A stretch of DNA of 64,000 nucleotides from Methanomicrobiaceae archaeon (GCA_016937345.1 JAFGWE010000017.1:61672-125671); one strand, 5' to 3'; shown: positions 8,344-17,345, numbered from the stretch's first letter. The notes: a model not told the origin generated them from the letters alone. Translations and numbers: made by a program.

Positions 8344-9717
8344 TTATTCCTCTCTTTTCTTCCCCCTTATCATAGATGCAGCCGTGCCGATTATGCAGAG
8401 GAATACAAATATCATAAATGCAAGGTTTACAGAGTCTGTCAGAAGCTCGGGAGGCACCTCTGCAAGCGGTATCTTCTGCATTATTATTGCAAAGACCATC
8501 ATTGAAATTCCCATTGAAGCCATCATGCCGCAAAGCCTTGTCGTGCCTAAAATTCCGGATGCGACCCCGTAATACCTCTCGCTTACGCTGTCCATAACGG
8601 CATGTGTGTTGGGCGATGAGAAGAATGCAAAGCCGATGCCGAGAAACGCAAGGTTTGCGACTATTACAATAACAGATGTCTCATCCGATAGGAACGAGAA
8701 GAGTATAAGCCCTGCTGTTATCATCGCCATACCTGCCGTTGCAAGAATTCTTGACTCTATTTTATCAGAAAGCCTCCCGGCGTAGGGTGAGAGGACGGTC
8801 TGAAGAACAGGCTGTGCGATGAGGATTAGTCCGGCGTTAAAAGGAGAAAATCCCTTTACCAGCTGAAGGTACAGTGAGAGCAGAAATCCTATTGCATAGG
8901 TTGCACTGTAGTTTATAAACGCAGCAAGGTTTGAGAACGCAAATACCCTGTTTTTGGTGAGCAGTGTTATGTTGAATACCGGATATTCGGTTCTTTTCTC
9001 CCACATGAAAAAGATGAGGCCTGTTATAATTCCGGCTGACATTAAAACAAGACCCTGCGTTTCTGAAATTCCCTGAAAACCTGTCATTACAAAAAATATT
9101 GCTGCGGCATAAAGGACTGCACCCATATAGTCAAATGTTGATTTCTTCTCCGTAATCTCAGTAATATTGAGGTATTTGAGACCCGCAGCAATTATGAGGA
9201 TGCCGATTATCACATTTGCGTAAAAGATGCTTCTCCACCCGAAAAACTCTGTTAAAAGTCCTCCGACAACAGGCCCGAATGTGAGGCCGGAATAGACAAA
9301 TGCCACATTTATGCCAAGTGCCCGGCCTCTTAGGTTTGCAGGGAACACGCTTGCAATAATTGCAACCGATGTTCCGAATATCATGGCGCCGCCTATCCCC
9401 TGAAGTACCCTAAAAAGGATCAGGGTTTCAATTGAGGGCACCATTGTTGAGAGAAGTGAGCCAAGCGTGTATATGGTGATTCCCCAGAGAAAAATTTTGG
9501 CCCTGCCCCTGATATCAGCAAGTCTTCCCATCGGGACTATCATAATGGCAGATGCCAGCAGGTATGCTGTCGGAACCCATGAGAGGAGTACTGCATCTGA
9601 GAGAAACTCCGAACCAATCTCGGGAATTGCGATGTTTATCGACGATCCCATAAAGGGCGTGAGAAAAGAACCGATAGAGGTAATGAGAAGAATAATTCTC
9701 CTCTGTGCAGCATCCAT
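8344..9717 (-). CDS. MFS drug-efflux type transporter (DHA2 group)
   Basis: The protein has 457 residues and about 13-14 predicted membrane helices, as in EmrB/QacA-type exporters. Typical motifs are MGRLADIRGRAKIFLWG (motif A) after helix 2, RVLQGIGGAMIFGTSVAII (motif B), and GPVVGGLLTEFFGWRSIFYANV (motif C and the start of helix 6). It probably exports hydrophobic compounds using the proton gradient. The ATG at 9717 is followed closely by the first helix. It is a single gene, and the 140 bases upstream lead to tRNA-Val on the other strand. Confidence 0.93.
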   Translation of the reverse strand: MDAAQRRIILLITSIGSFLTPFMGSSINIAIPEIGSEFLSDAVLLSWVPTAYLLASAIMIVPMGRLADIRGRAKIFLWGITIYTLGSLLSTMVPSIETLILFRVLQGIGGAMIFGTSVAIIASVFPANLRGRALGINVAFVYSGLTFGPVVGGLLTEFFGWRSIFYANVIIGILIIAAGLKYLNITEITEKKSTFDYMGAVLYAAAIFFVMTGFQGISETQGLVLMSAGIITGLIFFMWEKRTEYPVFNITLLTKNRVFAFSNLAAFINYSATYAIGFLLSLYLQLVKGFSPFNAGLILIAQPVLQTVLSPYAGRLSDKIESRILATAGMAMITAGLILFSFLSDETSVIVIVANLAFLGIGFAFFSSPNTHAVMDSVSERYYGVASGILGTTRLCGMMASMGISMMVFAIIMQKIPLAEVPPELLTDSVNLAFMIFVFLCIIGTAASMIRGKKREE

Positions 9718-9860
9718 TTCTTTTTTATTTGTTATTTAAGGTAAAATGCTTTGCCGAAGCATCTTTTCTGATATAAATATCCTGAATAAATAAGCCGTTT
9801 TTGCACAACTTCAAAACCCTTAATATAACAAAAATTCAACTTAAGAGAAGTAATTTCCGT

Positions 9861-9934
9861 GGACTCGTGGTCTAGCTGGTCATGACGTCGCCTTCACACG
9901 GCGGAGGTCTCGAGTTCGAATCTCGACGAGTCCA
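9861..9934 (+). tRNA. tRNA-Val (CAC anticodon)
   Basis: A perfect cloverleaf is visible. The acceptor stem GGACTCG pairs with CGAGTCC, followed by discriminator A. The anticodon loop TTCACAC (anticodon CAC) sits between TCGCC and GGCGG. The T arm is TCGAG-TTCGAAT-CTCGA. CCA is not encoded. A TATA-like stretch (ccttaatataac, about 9819-9830) lies about 30 bases upstream and a T run follows at 9935-9947. This tRNA borders the defence island on its left side. Confidence 0.97.
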
Positions 9935-10384
9935 TTTGTTTTTTTTATTATCCATTTTCCATCTATATTTCACTCATTTCTGCATATGTCAGTGCACATG
10001 CGTATATTTTGACGGACTTAATTTCGGTTTTATAGACCATAAATAGAGAGTTCCAGAAAGGTTCCCCCGGGGTTTAAAAGTGCGGATTTGTCCCTGTTTC
10101 GCGAACAAAGGCAAGAAAAGGCAGGTGTTGAACCTGGCCGGTGCGGTCTTTTTGAGGAGGGGAAGGCTTTGTTTAGGTCTTGTGATCTGAGACTGATTAT
10201 CTGTGAGAGGTTTTAAGGGAGGAGAATGGGAAGAAGGGGTGAATTGAATTAGAGTAAAAAATCATTTTAAAGTCTCACCCAATTCTGAGAATTATTCGCA
10301 CAATCAAAAAACACTCCAAAATCATAACTACTCATTAAAGCGATAATAAATTATTAGGATATATATCAGATATTGGCTATACTC
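9935..10384. other. Intergenic region between tRNA-Val and HNH gene
   Basis: No gene is recognised in these 450 bases. A T run after the tRNA (9935-9947) probably terminates it. The middle part, around 10070-10240, is more GC-rich than the island that follows and has purine-rich stretches. It may be debris of a former insertion, but this is only a guess. A TATA-like element (aaattattaggatatatatc, about 10348-10367) lies just before the HNH gene. I found no obvious repeat of the tRNA 3' end here or at the other side of the island. Confidence 0.4.
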
Positions 10385-11530
10385 ATGATAGATCTCTCAA
10401 CAGTCCGGACAATCAATGCGATTATTGAACAGGATTCAAAGGACTCCACTTACAAATTTGCTTTGATGCGGGGTGCAATTGACATATGTCAGCACTATTC
10501 CCACTTAAAAGAAATTAAGGGAGACAGAGCTGTCTATCCGCTGGGTCTGCTTGCTGAGAAATGGATTTATTATTACTATCCAATAATAGCTCATGAAAGT
10601 TTTATTCCGCAGCGTAGTGGTGAACCTGAAAATCCTATAATACGCGGATCCCTCAAATTTCGTCCACATTTTCTTAAAGTTACGAATTTTTACAAGGCAC
10701 GTGGTGGATTTGATGTTTTCTGGAACGATTATACTTCAGGAAATCTGCCTGAAGATATTTCTCAGGAAGTACTTTTACTCCTTAAATCTGTCCGGGACAC
10801 TATAACAGAAAATCCTATGCGTCATATTGGTTATTCACATTTCAAAGAAGAATATAAGGTTTTCACATACGAGAAGGGCCCTATGATTCGCAAAAAAAAG
10901 ATTTATCCAGACAATAACTTTATTCTGGAAAATTTTGGAACTTACACGATTTCTGCAGATCTTAGTGAGGCTTTTGAAAGTCTTGGCAGTTATCTTCTTG
11001 GTGAGGATTCTATAATTCAGCAATGGGCAGAATTTACTCACCGGATGAGTAATAAAGCAATAAAAACTGAAACGATGTTGTCACTTCTTACCTCCAAACC
11101 GGAGGATAAACGCTATGTCCAGATGGCAAGCAGAGTGTACAAACAAGTGCTTGATGAGGGATGGATTGAATGTGTCTGGAGTGGAAATCCAATTAAAAGA
11201 ATGTCTGAGATGGACATAGATCATGTTCTTCCCTTTGCCCGATGGAAAAACAATGATTTATGGAATCTTTTACCTGCAATAAGTTCTGTAAACAGTAAAA
11301 AAAGAGACAAAATTCCTGAGCCGGCTCTCCTTCTAAAACGTGAAGATATTATCCTGGATTACTGGCAGAAACTTTATGAGTCATATCCCGATCAGTTCCT
11401 GAATGAGATTAAAAGATCATTGACAGGTAATAAACCAGAACAGCAATGGCAGGAAAATGCATTTGAAAGTCTTGTTGAGAAGGCTGATTATCTGATAAAT
11501 ACACGGGGGTATGCAGCATTCGCAATTTAA
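10385..11530 (+). CDS. HNH endonuclease-domain protein, probable defence nuclease
   Basis: From ATG 10385 the product has 381 residues; a TTG at 10373 would add four. Residues 1-250 match no family I recognise. The C-terminal part is an HNH nuclease: CVWSGNPIK, then DIDHVLPFARW with the catalytic His, then NNDLWNLLPA and VNSKKRDKIP, which supply the Asn residues. The second Cys of the usual first zinc knuckle is missing. The gene lies in an AT-rich island with a MazG-like gene directly downstream and McrBC further on, so it probably cuts foreign DNA. The 3' end overlaps the open frame of the next gene. A TATA-like box near 10360 may give a leaderless transcript. Confidence 0.8.
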   Translation: MIDLSTVRTINAIIEQDSKDSTYKFALMRGAIDICQHYSHLKEIKGDRAVYPLGLLAEKWIYYYYPIIAHESFIPQRSGEPENPIIRGSLKFRPHFLKVTNFYKARGGFDVFWNDYTSGNLPEDISQEVLLLLKSVRDTITENPMRHIGYSHFKEEYKVFTYEKGPMIRKKKIYPDNNFILENFGTYTISADLSEAFESLGSYLLGEDSIIQQWAEFTHRMSNKAIKTETMLSLLTSKPEDKRYVQMASRVYKQVLDEGWIECVWSGNPIKRMSEMDIDHVLPFARWKNNDLWNLLPAISSVNSKKRDKIPEPALLLKREDIILDYWQKLYESYPDQFLNEIKRSLTGNKPEQQWQENAFESLVEKADYLINTRGYAAFAI

Positions 11531-11922
11531 AGAATTATAATAAAGCAATCCGTGATTTAATCCCTGAGATAATCCGTTCACAGGGAAAGGACTGTGAAGT
11601 ACAGGAATTAGAAGACTCTGCTTTTCTAAGTCACATAGAGTTTAAATTAATAGAAGAACTGGAAGAATATCTTGAATCAAAAGAACCAGAGGAGTTAGCC
11701 GATCTGATTGAAGTAATCTATAGAGTTGCCGAGCTAAGAGGAGTTTCACCAGAGGAGCTGGAAATAATCCGACAAAATAAAGCAACTGAACGGGGCGTTT
11801 TTATGAAGAACCTTGTTCTGGTTTCTGTTGAAGACGAAAAAAGGGATGCAGAGGAAGAACCCGGGCGTTTGTCATTTCTTTGTACCTGTGAAAAAACAGA
11901 TCATATTTTTGAAGAAGAATGA
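11518..11922 (+). CDS. MazG-like/phosphoribosyl-ATP pyrophosphohydrolase-like NTP pyrophosphatase, start unclear
   Basis: The frame encodes a short all-helical pyrophosphohydrolase. Family signatures are YNKAIRDLIPEIIRSQGK, then KLIEELEEYLESKEPEELAD (the metal-binding EE-x-E and E-x-x-D helices), then VIYRVAELRGVSPEELEIIR and KATERGVF. Relatives hydrolyse nucleoside triphosphates and are often called house-cleaning enzymes. No ATG, GTG or TTG exists in this frame between the upstream stop at 11485 and the conserved YNK motif. Either an ATT at 11518, preceded by a run of five Gs, is used, or an ATG at 11511 in another frame was lost by a one-base insertion. The last 13 bases of the HNH gene overlap it. 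It ends ATGA with the next short ORF. Confidence 0.7.
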   Translation: MRNLKNYNKAIRDLIPEIIRSQGKDCEVQELEDSAFLSHIEFKLIEELEEYLESKEPEELADLIEVIYRVAELRGVSPEELEIIRQNKATERGVFMKNLVLVSVEDEKRDAEEEPGRLSFLCTCEKTDHIFEEE

Positions 11923-12053
11923 CTCAGGCATTTACTTTGACTTTTGTCAAAACAGAACTTCAAAGCCGTGAAAATAAATGGCTACCTGCAGATGTTGAAA
12001 TGGCACTATTCGCATATGCAGGCACAGATTATCGAGGATTATTAAACCATTAA
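11919..12053 (+). CDS. 44-residue ORF, translationally coupled, unknown
   Basis: The ATG overlaps the stop codon of the MazG-like gene (ATGA), a typical sign of coupled translation. The peptide is polar at the N-terminus and contains KWLPADVEMALFAYAG, then ends LLNH. I do not recognise it. It could be a complete small protein or the truncated beginning of a lost gene, since the 340 bases that follow hold no continuation. Confidence 0.45.
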   Translation: MTQAFTLTFVKTELQSRENKWLPADVEMALFAYAGTDYRGLLNH

Positions 12054-12399
12054 GAAAAAATAGCAATAAAATCCTTTTGGATAAAACCATTTGCGTATAT
12101 CATCTTCTTCATCCATCCGGTGTAAATAATGGATCCTGACATCCAAAAGATGAAAAGACAGTAACAATGTTAAAAGAAAAGATCCAAAATCTTGTTTTAT
12201 AGTGTCAGAAAATCCTTTAAAAAACCACAATTTCAAAAGAAATCCGAAAAAGACCATGCTGAAAATATAATAGTTTTCCTTCGCCCTTTGTAACTGCTTT
12301 ATTTGATTAATTTAATGACTGGTATACGATTGATACAAAATTATATATTATATTATATACACAATCTATCCCATAGATATTATTGGAGGAAAAAGGATA
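12054..12399. other. Intergenic region upstream of RHH gene
   Basis: These 346 AT-rich bases hold a hydrophobic 71-codon open frame on the minus strand (12042-12257) that I do not trust. The right end carries a promoter-like AT tract for the ribbon-helix-helix gene. Nothing else is recognised. Confidence 0.4.
12337..12360 (+). promoter_or_regulatory. Probable TATA region of RHH gene
   Basis: An uninterrupted A/T tract with repeated tatatta units lies 40-63 bases before the ATG at 12400. A GGAGGA ribosome-binding site follows at 12385-12390. The spacing fits a leadered transcript. Confidence 0.5.
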
Positions 12400-12564
12400 A
12401 TGACAACAAACACAAACGGCACTGCAACAACTATAAAACTTCAACCCGACACAAAGGAAGCACTGCGACGTTGGATGCATGAAAATTATTGTGATTCATA
12501 TAATGAAGCCGTTGAACAGTTACTTAATAAAGTGAAGGCCTTTAAAGAGCTTCTTGGCCCTTGA
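12400..12564 (+). CDS. Small ribbon-helix-helix-like protein (antitoxin/regulator type)
   Basis: The 54-residue product contains TTIKLQPDTKEALRRWMHEN followed by SYNEAVEQLL. This is the beta strand, helix, turn and helix pattern of ribbon-helix-helix DNA-binding proteins, as in VapB-like antitoxins. The ATG is preceded by GGAGGA with nine bases of spacing. No toxin-like partner follows; the next gene is McrB, 138 bases downstream on the same strand. It may regulate the defence island or be an orphan antitoxin. The fold is inferred from pattern only. Confidence 0.7.
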   Translation: MTTNTNGTATTIKLQPDTKEALRRWMHENYCDSYNEAVEQLLNKVKAFKELLGP

Positions 12565-12702
12565 GTGTCTACAATATCGTAATGAATAATTACACATATT
12601 ATTCTCTTAAAGGAAACGATACCATTTACTTTTTTTTAGCATATTACAAAAGACATAAATGTAACAATCTCTTACCGATATTTATTTAATTAGGGGGAAA
12701 AT

Positions 12703-15000
12703 ATGAGTGTTTCAAAAAATTATTTGACAAAAACCAATGTATTAGAAGCAATCTCAATTTCAAAGTTAATTGTTAATGATAATTTGGTGGGGAAGCGATT
12801 AAGCAATAGTGATGAAGAAAAAGGCAATCTTGAAAAATATAATCAGAATGTCAAATCAAAAATTGAGGTTTTTAAAAACAAATATGGTGGAAATACTCCC
12901 AACAAATTATTAAGATTATTTTTAAATGATTATTTAGTAAAAAAAGGCTATGCAGACAAATTTGAAACAAAAGGTTTTCCATATTATGGCCAGATAATCA
13001 ATCCATATGTTTGGGCTGCAATTACTAAGAAAGATAATACTTACTCATCTGGAAAAACCTCCTTTTTTCCTCAATTGTATATTTTAATCAACAATCTGGA
13101 TATTCACTTTGGTTTTTGTTATGGTAATTATGTTAAAACAGACGATAAATGTGTTAATATCGTAAAATCCGACAATAGAATAAAACAACAACTCCTTGAT
13201 ATCTCAAACCAAAACAGGGAAATTCATGTATTTTCTTCATATGATCAGATAAACAATATCAATAATCCTGAATTAAAATTTAATAATTTTCAAGATATTG
13301 ATGATAATTGGACAAAAGATGTTCATGTAATTGATATTATTAAAGAAACTGAGATTTCAGATGATATCGATGAAAAGATTTCACAGACACTCGATGGTCT
13401 ATTTGAGTTGTTATTAAAAACGTCTGAAATTGAACACCCGGATTCTATAAAAACAGAAGTTAAACAAATAAAAAATGAATACCCGATTATAAGCAGATTA
13501 CTTTCAAATAAAAAACAGGTGATTTTTTACGGTCCTCCTGGAACCGGAAAAACATATCAGGCCAATAACTTCATTCATTCTTCTGGTATTCAGGGGTATG
13601 ATCTTTTAAAAGAGACTCTTTCAGATCAAAGAATATTTTCAGTAACAATTTATGAACCACGTGATGGCAGAGTAAGAGAACTGAAAGAAGGTGAGACTTT
13701 CAAGTATATTTGGAATGATGAAAATTCTAAAAATTCAGGATCAAGAGGCGGAAGAAATTATCAGAATTTTTTTGAAGAAATTCAGGAAGGGGATATTGCA
13801 TTTGCATATACTGCGGTTGAACCTAAAGGATATACAACAATAGTGAAATGTACTCAGAAAAGTGCTGACTATCTGATATTTGAGATCATTAAACAGTTTA
13901 AGGGGCCTAGATATAAACAAATTAAAGAGAGTCCTTTGTTTGTTAATTCCAGATTAAGAGCTGGAACCATGAGTTTCAGTCTTCTGAAGCTTTCAGAGAA
14001 AGATATAAAAGCAATTATGGCACTGTCTAATGAAATTTCACCTAATATCCTGGGAATTAATTTTGAACCAAGTAAAGAGATGAAAAAAAATACCCAATTT
14101 GTTACTTTCCACCCTTCTTTTGCTTATGAAGACTTTATTGAAGGTCTTCGCCCAGTAACAGATGAAAATGGAAAGATCTCTTATAACATTGAAGATGGGA
14201 TTTTTAAGAAAATATCTTACGATGCCTTTAATGTTTTGCTAGACCATGCAGGTCTCAATGTCTCATGGGAAGAATCTACCGATATTCCTGATTTAACTTC
14301 CAAAGATAAAGAAATATTAAAAAAACTTGCTCCAAAAGTTCCTTTTTATCTGATTATTGATGAAATTAACCGTGGAGATATGTCTCGAATATTTGGAGAG
14401 CTTATTACACTTCTTGAAGCTGATAAACGTTATTGTGAAGATAATGAACTAGTTACAACTCTCCCATATTCAAAAAACAAGTTCGCAATACCTCCAAATC
14501 TTTACATCATTGGAACTATGAATACCGCTGATAAATCAATTGCTCTTGTAGATATTGCACTCAGACGCCGTTTTGGTTTTATTGAAATGATGCCTGATTA
14601 CAATGTTCTTGAAAAAAATTTAACAAGTAGTGATAAAAAAATTCAGGAAATTTATGACCTTGCAATTTTGGTTCTTAAAAATATCAATGAAAATATCCTA
14701 AAAAACTATGATCGAGACCATCAGATAGGACATAGCTATTTGTTAAAATTAAAAGAGTCAAAATCACGTTCAGATGCAATTGAAAATCTATGCTTCATTT
14801 GGTATTATGAAATACTTCCGCTTATGCAAGAATACTTCTATGATTCACCAAAAAAGCTCAAACAAGTTATCGGTGATGGGTTCATAGAAATTGAGAATCA
14901 TTCATTTTCTTGTAAAGATCATCTTGAAGGAGAGATATTTATAAAGACTCTCCAAAAAATGGTAATGTCTGAGAAAATTCTGCCCGAGACAGAGGAATAG
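12703..15000 (+). CDS. mcrB: McrB-type AAA+ GTPase of a type IV restriction system, with internal insert
   Basis: McrB is the motor that recognises modified DNA and translocates along it with McrC. The product has 765 residues. The N-terminus (about 1-180) resembles the MrcB/DUF3578 domain (KIEVFKNKYGG, YYGQIINPYVWAAI). Walker A GPPGTGKT is at 277-284, the McrB motif FHPSFAYEDFIEGLRP at 469-484, Walker B LIIDEINRGD at 550-559, and the signature MNTADKSIALVDIALRRRF at 606-624. About 185 residues separate Walker A from the FHPSF motif, far more than in E. coli McrB. The extra part (about 310-445) contains EGDIAFAYTAVEPKGYTTIV and looks like an EVE/PUA-type fold. The ATG follows AGGGGG. mcrC begins two bases after the stop. 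Confidence 0.93.
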   Translation: MSVSKNYLTKTNVLEAISISKLIVNDNLVGKRLSNSDEEKGNLEKYNQNVKSKIEVFKNKYGGNTPNKLLRLFLNDYLVKKGYADKFETKGFPYYGQIINPYVWAAITKKDNTYSSGKTSFFPQLYILINNLDIHFGFCYGNYVKTDDKCVNIVKSDNRIKQQLLDISNQNREIHVFSSYDQINNINNPELKFNNFQDIDDNWTKDVHVIDIIKETEISDDIDEKISQTLDGLFELLLKTSEIEHPDSIKTEVKQIKNEYPIISRLLSNKKQVIFYGPPGTGKTYQANNFIHSSGIQGYDLLKETLSDQRIFSVTIYEPRDGRVRELKEGETFKYIWNDENSKNSGSRGGRNYQNFFEEIQEGDIAFAYTAVEPKGYTTIVKCTQKSADYLIFEIIKQFKGPRYKQIKESPLFVNSRLRAGTMSFSLLKLSEKDIKAIMALSNEISPNILGINFEPSKEMKKNTQFVTFHPSFAYEDFIEGLRPVTDENGKISYNIEDGIFKKISYDAFNVLLDHAGLNVSWEESTDIPDLTSKDKEILKKLAPKVPFYLIIDEINRGDMSRIFGELITLLEADKRYCEDNELVTTLPYSKNKFAIPPNLYIIGTMNTADKSIALVDIALRRRFGFIEMMPDYNVLEKNLTSSDKKIQEIYDLAILVLKNINENILKNYDRDHQIGHSYLLKLKESKSRSDAIENLCFIWYYEILPLMQEYFYDSPKKLKQVIGDGFIEIENHSFSCKDHLEGEIFIKTLQKMVMSEKILPETEE

Positions 15001-15002
15001 TT

Positions 15003-16385
15003 TTGGCTACTCCAACTGCAACCCTTTTTGAATTTGTTACATATGCCCTTATTTCCCCTGCAGATGGGGATTATTATTCTGAAATATCTAAGACTCTTCA
15101 TTTAACCGATGAAACTCTAAATGAACTTGAAAGTATTAACAAAACAAAAAAATTCCTTGAAATCGGAAGAAAAACCATAAAGCCCCTAAATTTCATTGGG
15201 GTTGTTAAAGCTGGGGCTATAACAATACAGATATTTCCTAAGCTTTTTAAAGATGGCCAATATGAGAAGCATAAGGGCGTCGCTGCAAAAAACCTGCTTA
15301 AAATGCTTTCTTACTCTGAAAGATTATCTATAAAGGAAATTGATTCTGCAGGTCTTAATACAGAAGAGCTGGACTTTTTTGAAATTTTTATTTACTTGTT
15401 TGCAAAGAATTTGAATGAATTAATTAAATCAACTCAAAGAAAAGAATATATAAAAAATTCAGATGAACTACGCTTTATAAGAGAAAGGATTGATATCAGG
15501 CGTTATATAAATCCTGCACGGCTACATATTATTCCATGCAATTATCATGAACTTTCTGTTGATAATAGGCAAAATAGGACATTAAAATACACCTGTTATC
15601 TTATGTCCCGGATGGTTCAAAATATTGAAACTTTCCGTTTGCTTAGGTCACTAACCACAATTATGGATTCTGTAACTCTCTCTCCCGTCTCTCTTGCTGA
15701 TATTGACAAAATTTCTTTTTCCAGATTAAACCAAAAATTTGAGCCTTTTATCAAAACATGTCGAATATTCCTATCTAACTCGACCCTTACTCTTCAGGCC
15801 TCAGAAGTAGAGACTTTTTCTCTATTGATACCAATGGAAACTTTATTTGAGGAATTTATAGCTGAAGTATTGAAAGAAGACTCAGAATATTTCTTTGGAC
15901 TAAATTCATCTATATTTTTGCAAAAAAATATTGGGACTCTGGCAAATCGTGAAGATGGTTCTAATATATTTAGGCTTAAACCCGATATTGTCGTCAAAAA
16001 AGATACAGGTGTAATAATTATTGATACTAAGTATAAATCTCTTGATGGTGAGGACAACAAGTCCGGAGTAGTTCAATCTGATATGTACCAGATGTATGCC
16101 TATGTATCAAAAGCAAATGCCGTTGGATCAATGCTTCTCTATCCTGACATTGAGTTGAGAAAACCAGACAATTTTTATTTCACATTTAATGAAAGAGAAG
16201 GCAATAAACAGATAGTCCCGCTTTACATTCGGTCAATAAAATTGACTTATGATTTAACAGATGATGCTGATTGGCGTAAATTTAGAGAAGAACTTAGGAA
16301 TATAACCCGAAGCCTCACAATTGATGATAATAGTGAGGGGGTATTTATGGAACAGCAGCGGAATCACCCCTTAATCTCCACATAA
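15003..16385 (+). CDS. mcrC: McrC nuclease subunit
   Basis: McrC supplies the nuclease and stimulates the GTPase of McrB. The product has 460 residues. The N-terminal part contains the strand pattern IGVVKAGAITIQIFPKLF and the motif DELRFIRERIDIRRYI typical of McrBC family subunits. The PD-(D/E)xK active site is visible as LKPDIVV (Asp 328) and GVIIIDTKYK (Asp 341, Lys 343). The start is TTG at 15003, with GAGG eight bases upstream inside the end of mcrB, so the two genes are translated together. The C-terminal 40 residues continue past the nuclease fold. The last bases overlap a minus-strand fragment. Confidence 0.93.
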   Translation: MATPTATLFEFVTYALISPADGDYYSEISKTLHLTDETLNELESINKTKKFLEIGRKTIKPLNFIGVVKAGAITIQIFPKLFKDGQYEKHKGVAAKNLLKMLSYSERLSIKEIDSAGLNTEELDFFEIFIYLFAKNLNELIKSTQRKEYIKNSDELRFIRERIDIRRYINPARLHIIPCNYHELSVDNRQNRTLKYTCYLMSRMVQNIETFRLLRSLTTIMDSVTLSPVSLADIDKISFSRLNQKFEPFIKTCRIFLSNSTLTLQASEVETFSLLIPMETLFEEFIAEVLKEDSEYFFGLNSSIFLQKNIGTLANREDGSNIFRLKPDIVVKKDTGVIIIDTKYKSLDGEDNKSGVVQSDMYQMYAYVSKANAVGSMLLYPDIELRKPDNFYFTFNEREGNKQIVPLYIRSIKLTYDLTDDADWRKFREELRNITRSLTIDDNSEGVFMEQQRNHPLIST

Positions 16386-16450
16386 CTCATCCTCCCATGC
16401 ACCCCGTCCTTCTTCACAAGATCAACAAGCCGGAGCTCCCCAATTTTCAT
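16364..16450 (-). pseudogene. Short minus-strand fragment, possible gene remnant
   Basis: A 28-codon frame reads MKIGELRLVDLVKKDG and continues to a Gly stop. Its composition is protein-like, although the region is otherwise AT-rich. It overlaps the 3' end of mcrC on the opposite strand. It may be the remnant of a gene lost at the island border. I cannot assign a family. Confidence 0.25.
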
Positions 16451-16595
16451 AAAAGATAAGCATCCGTTAAAACAAAATGATTGAAAATCAGGTGAACTAA
16501 TTACGCAGAACAAAGATTTTATGCAAGGCCCCAAATAATTTTATAAAGCCGATAAAGAAAGTTTCAAAAAAAGATTAATTTTGATATCAAAAATT

Positions 16596-17345
16596 TTACC
16601 CGAAGATTCCGCCTAAAAGGCCCTTATCTCCAAGTTCTGTCTGTGAGAGTTCTGAAAGCCGGTTCTGCTCCTGTTCGAGTACCTGTATCTGCTCCCGGAT
16701 CATTGCTTTTAGCTCCTCGTCGCAGTCGCACTGGTTCATAAGAGTGTTCAGGTTCTCAATTCTCTGCCTGTTCTGCTCAATATGTGCCTGAATATCTTTC
16801 GCCGCATTAGAATCGCCGCCGAAGAAGAATCTTGAAATCGCATTTCTGCTCTGTATTTTCTCTTCGGCATTGTACTGGCTCATCACTGAGTTGTTAAACT
16901 CCTTTGCTACTGCAGATATCTGCTCACCAATTCCGCCGGAGATGTTTCCTGCAGCAAGGAGGGTCTGAACCGCAACACGGACGGTGTTCTGGTTCTTTAA
17001 TCTGTTATTGGATTCAAGTCCGGAGATATTTGCCGCCTCTTTTTGCATCAGCTTTATCTGGGACTTTATCTCCTGCTGATTCTGGTTGGCAGAGGTCACT
17101 GCCGCTGATACTCCTGCTCCCTGTCCTGCCGGTTCGCCCTTCTCTGCCTGTGAAATCACAGCCCCTGCAGACTGGCCTGCACCTTTAAGTTCTTCATCGA
17201 TTTCTGTTGCTGTGTTGTTGGTCAAACCTGCGGCCTGATTGGCACCTGCGCCGCCGTTTCCTGTATCATCTGTGTTTTTTGCGGCTGTTACCGGAAATGC
17301 GAGCAATAACGCGGCAATTAACAGGATTGCAATTATCTTTTTCAT
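16596..17345 (-). CDS. Secreted coiled-coil protein, unknown
   Basis: The product has 249 residues. A clear signal peptide (MKKIIAILLIAALLLAFPVTAA) is followed by a low-complexity Gly/Ala/Asn-rich part and then long Gln-, Asn- and Glu-rich helices. The C-terminal half (about 180-240) has heptad-like spacing (IQAHIEQNRQRIENLNTLMN) and a Cys-Asp-Cys motif, and it ends in a Gly/Phe-rich tail. Similar secreted helical proteins occur in several methanogens, but I know of no function. A TATA-like tract (tactatatatatatta) lies about 40-55 bases upstream. It is the first gene to the right of the defence island. Confidence 0.75.
   Translation of the reverse strand: MKKIIAILLIAALLLAFPVTAAKNTDDTGNGGAGANQAAGLTNNTATEIDEELKGAGQSAGAVISQAEKGEPAGQGAGVSAAVTSANQNQQEIKSQIKLMQKEAANISGLESNNRLKNQNTVRVAVQTLLAAGNISGGIGEQISAVAKEFNNSVMSQYNAEEKIQSRNAISRFFFGGDSNAAKDIQAHIEQNRQRIENLNTLMNQCDCDEELKAMIREQIQVLEQEQNRLSELSQTELGDKGLLGGIFG

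Noticed and set aside
12042..12257. Hydrophobic minus-strand frame of 71 codons
   Set aside because: No start signal, AT-driven composition and no recognisable family; it may be chance.
9861..16600. Search for tRNA-derived att repeats flanking the island
   Set aside because: I could not see a copy of the tRNA-Val 3' end near the right border, so no integrase-type insertion is claimed.
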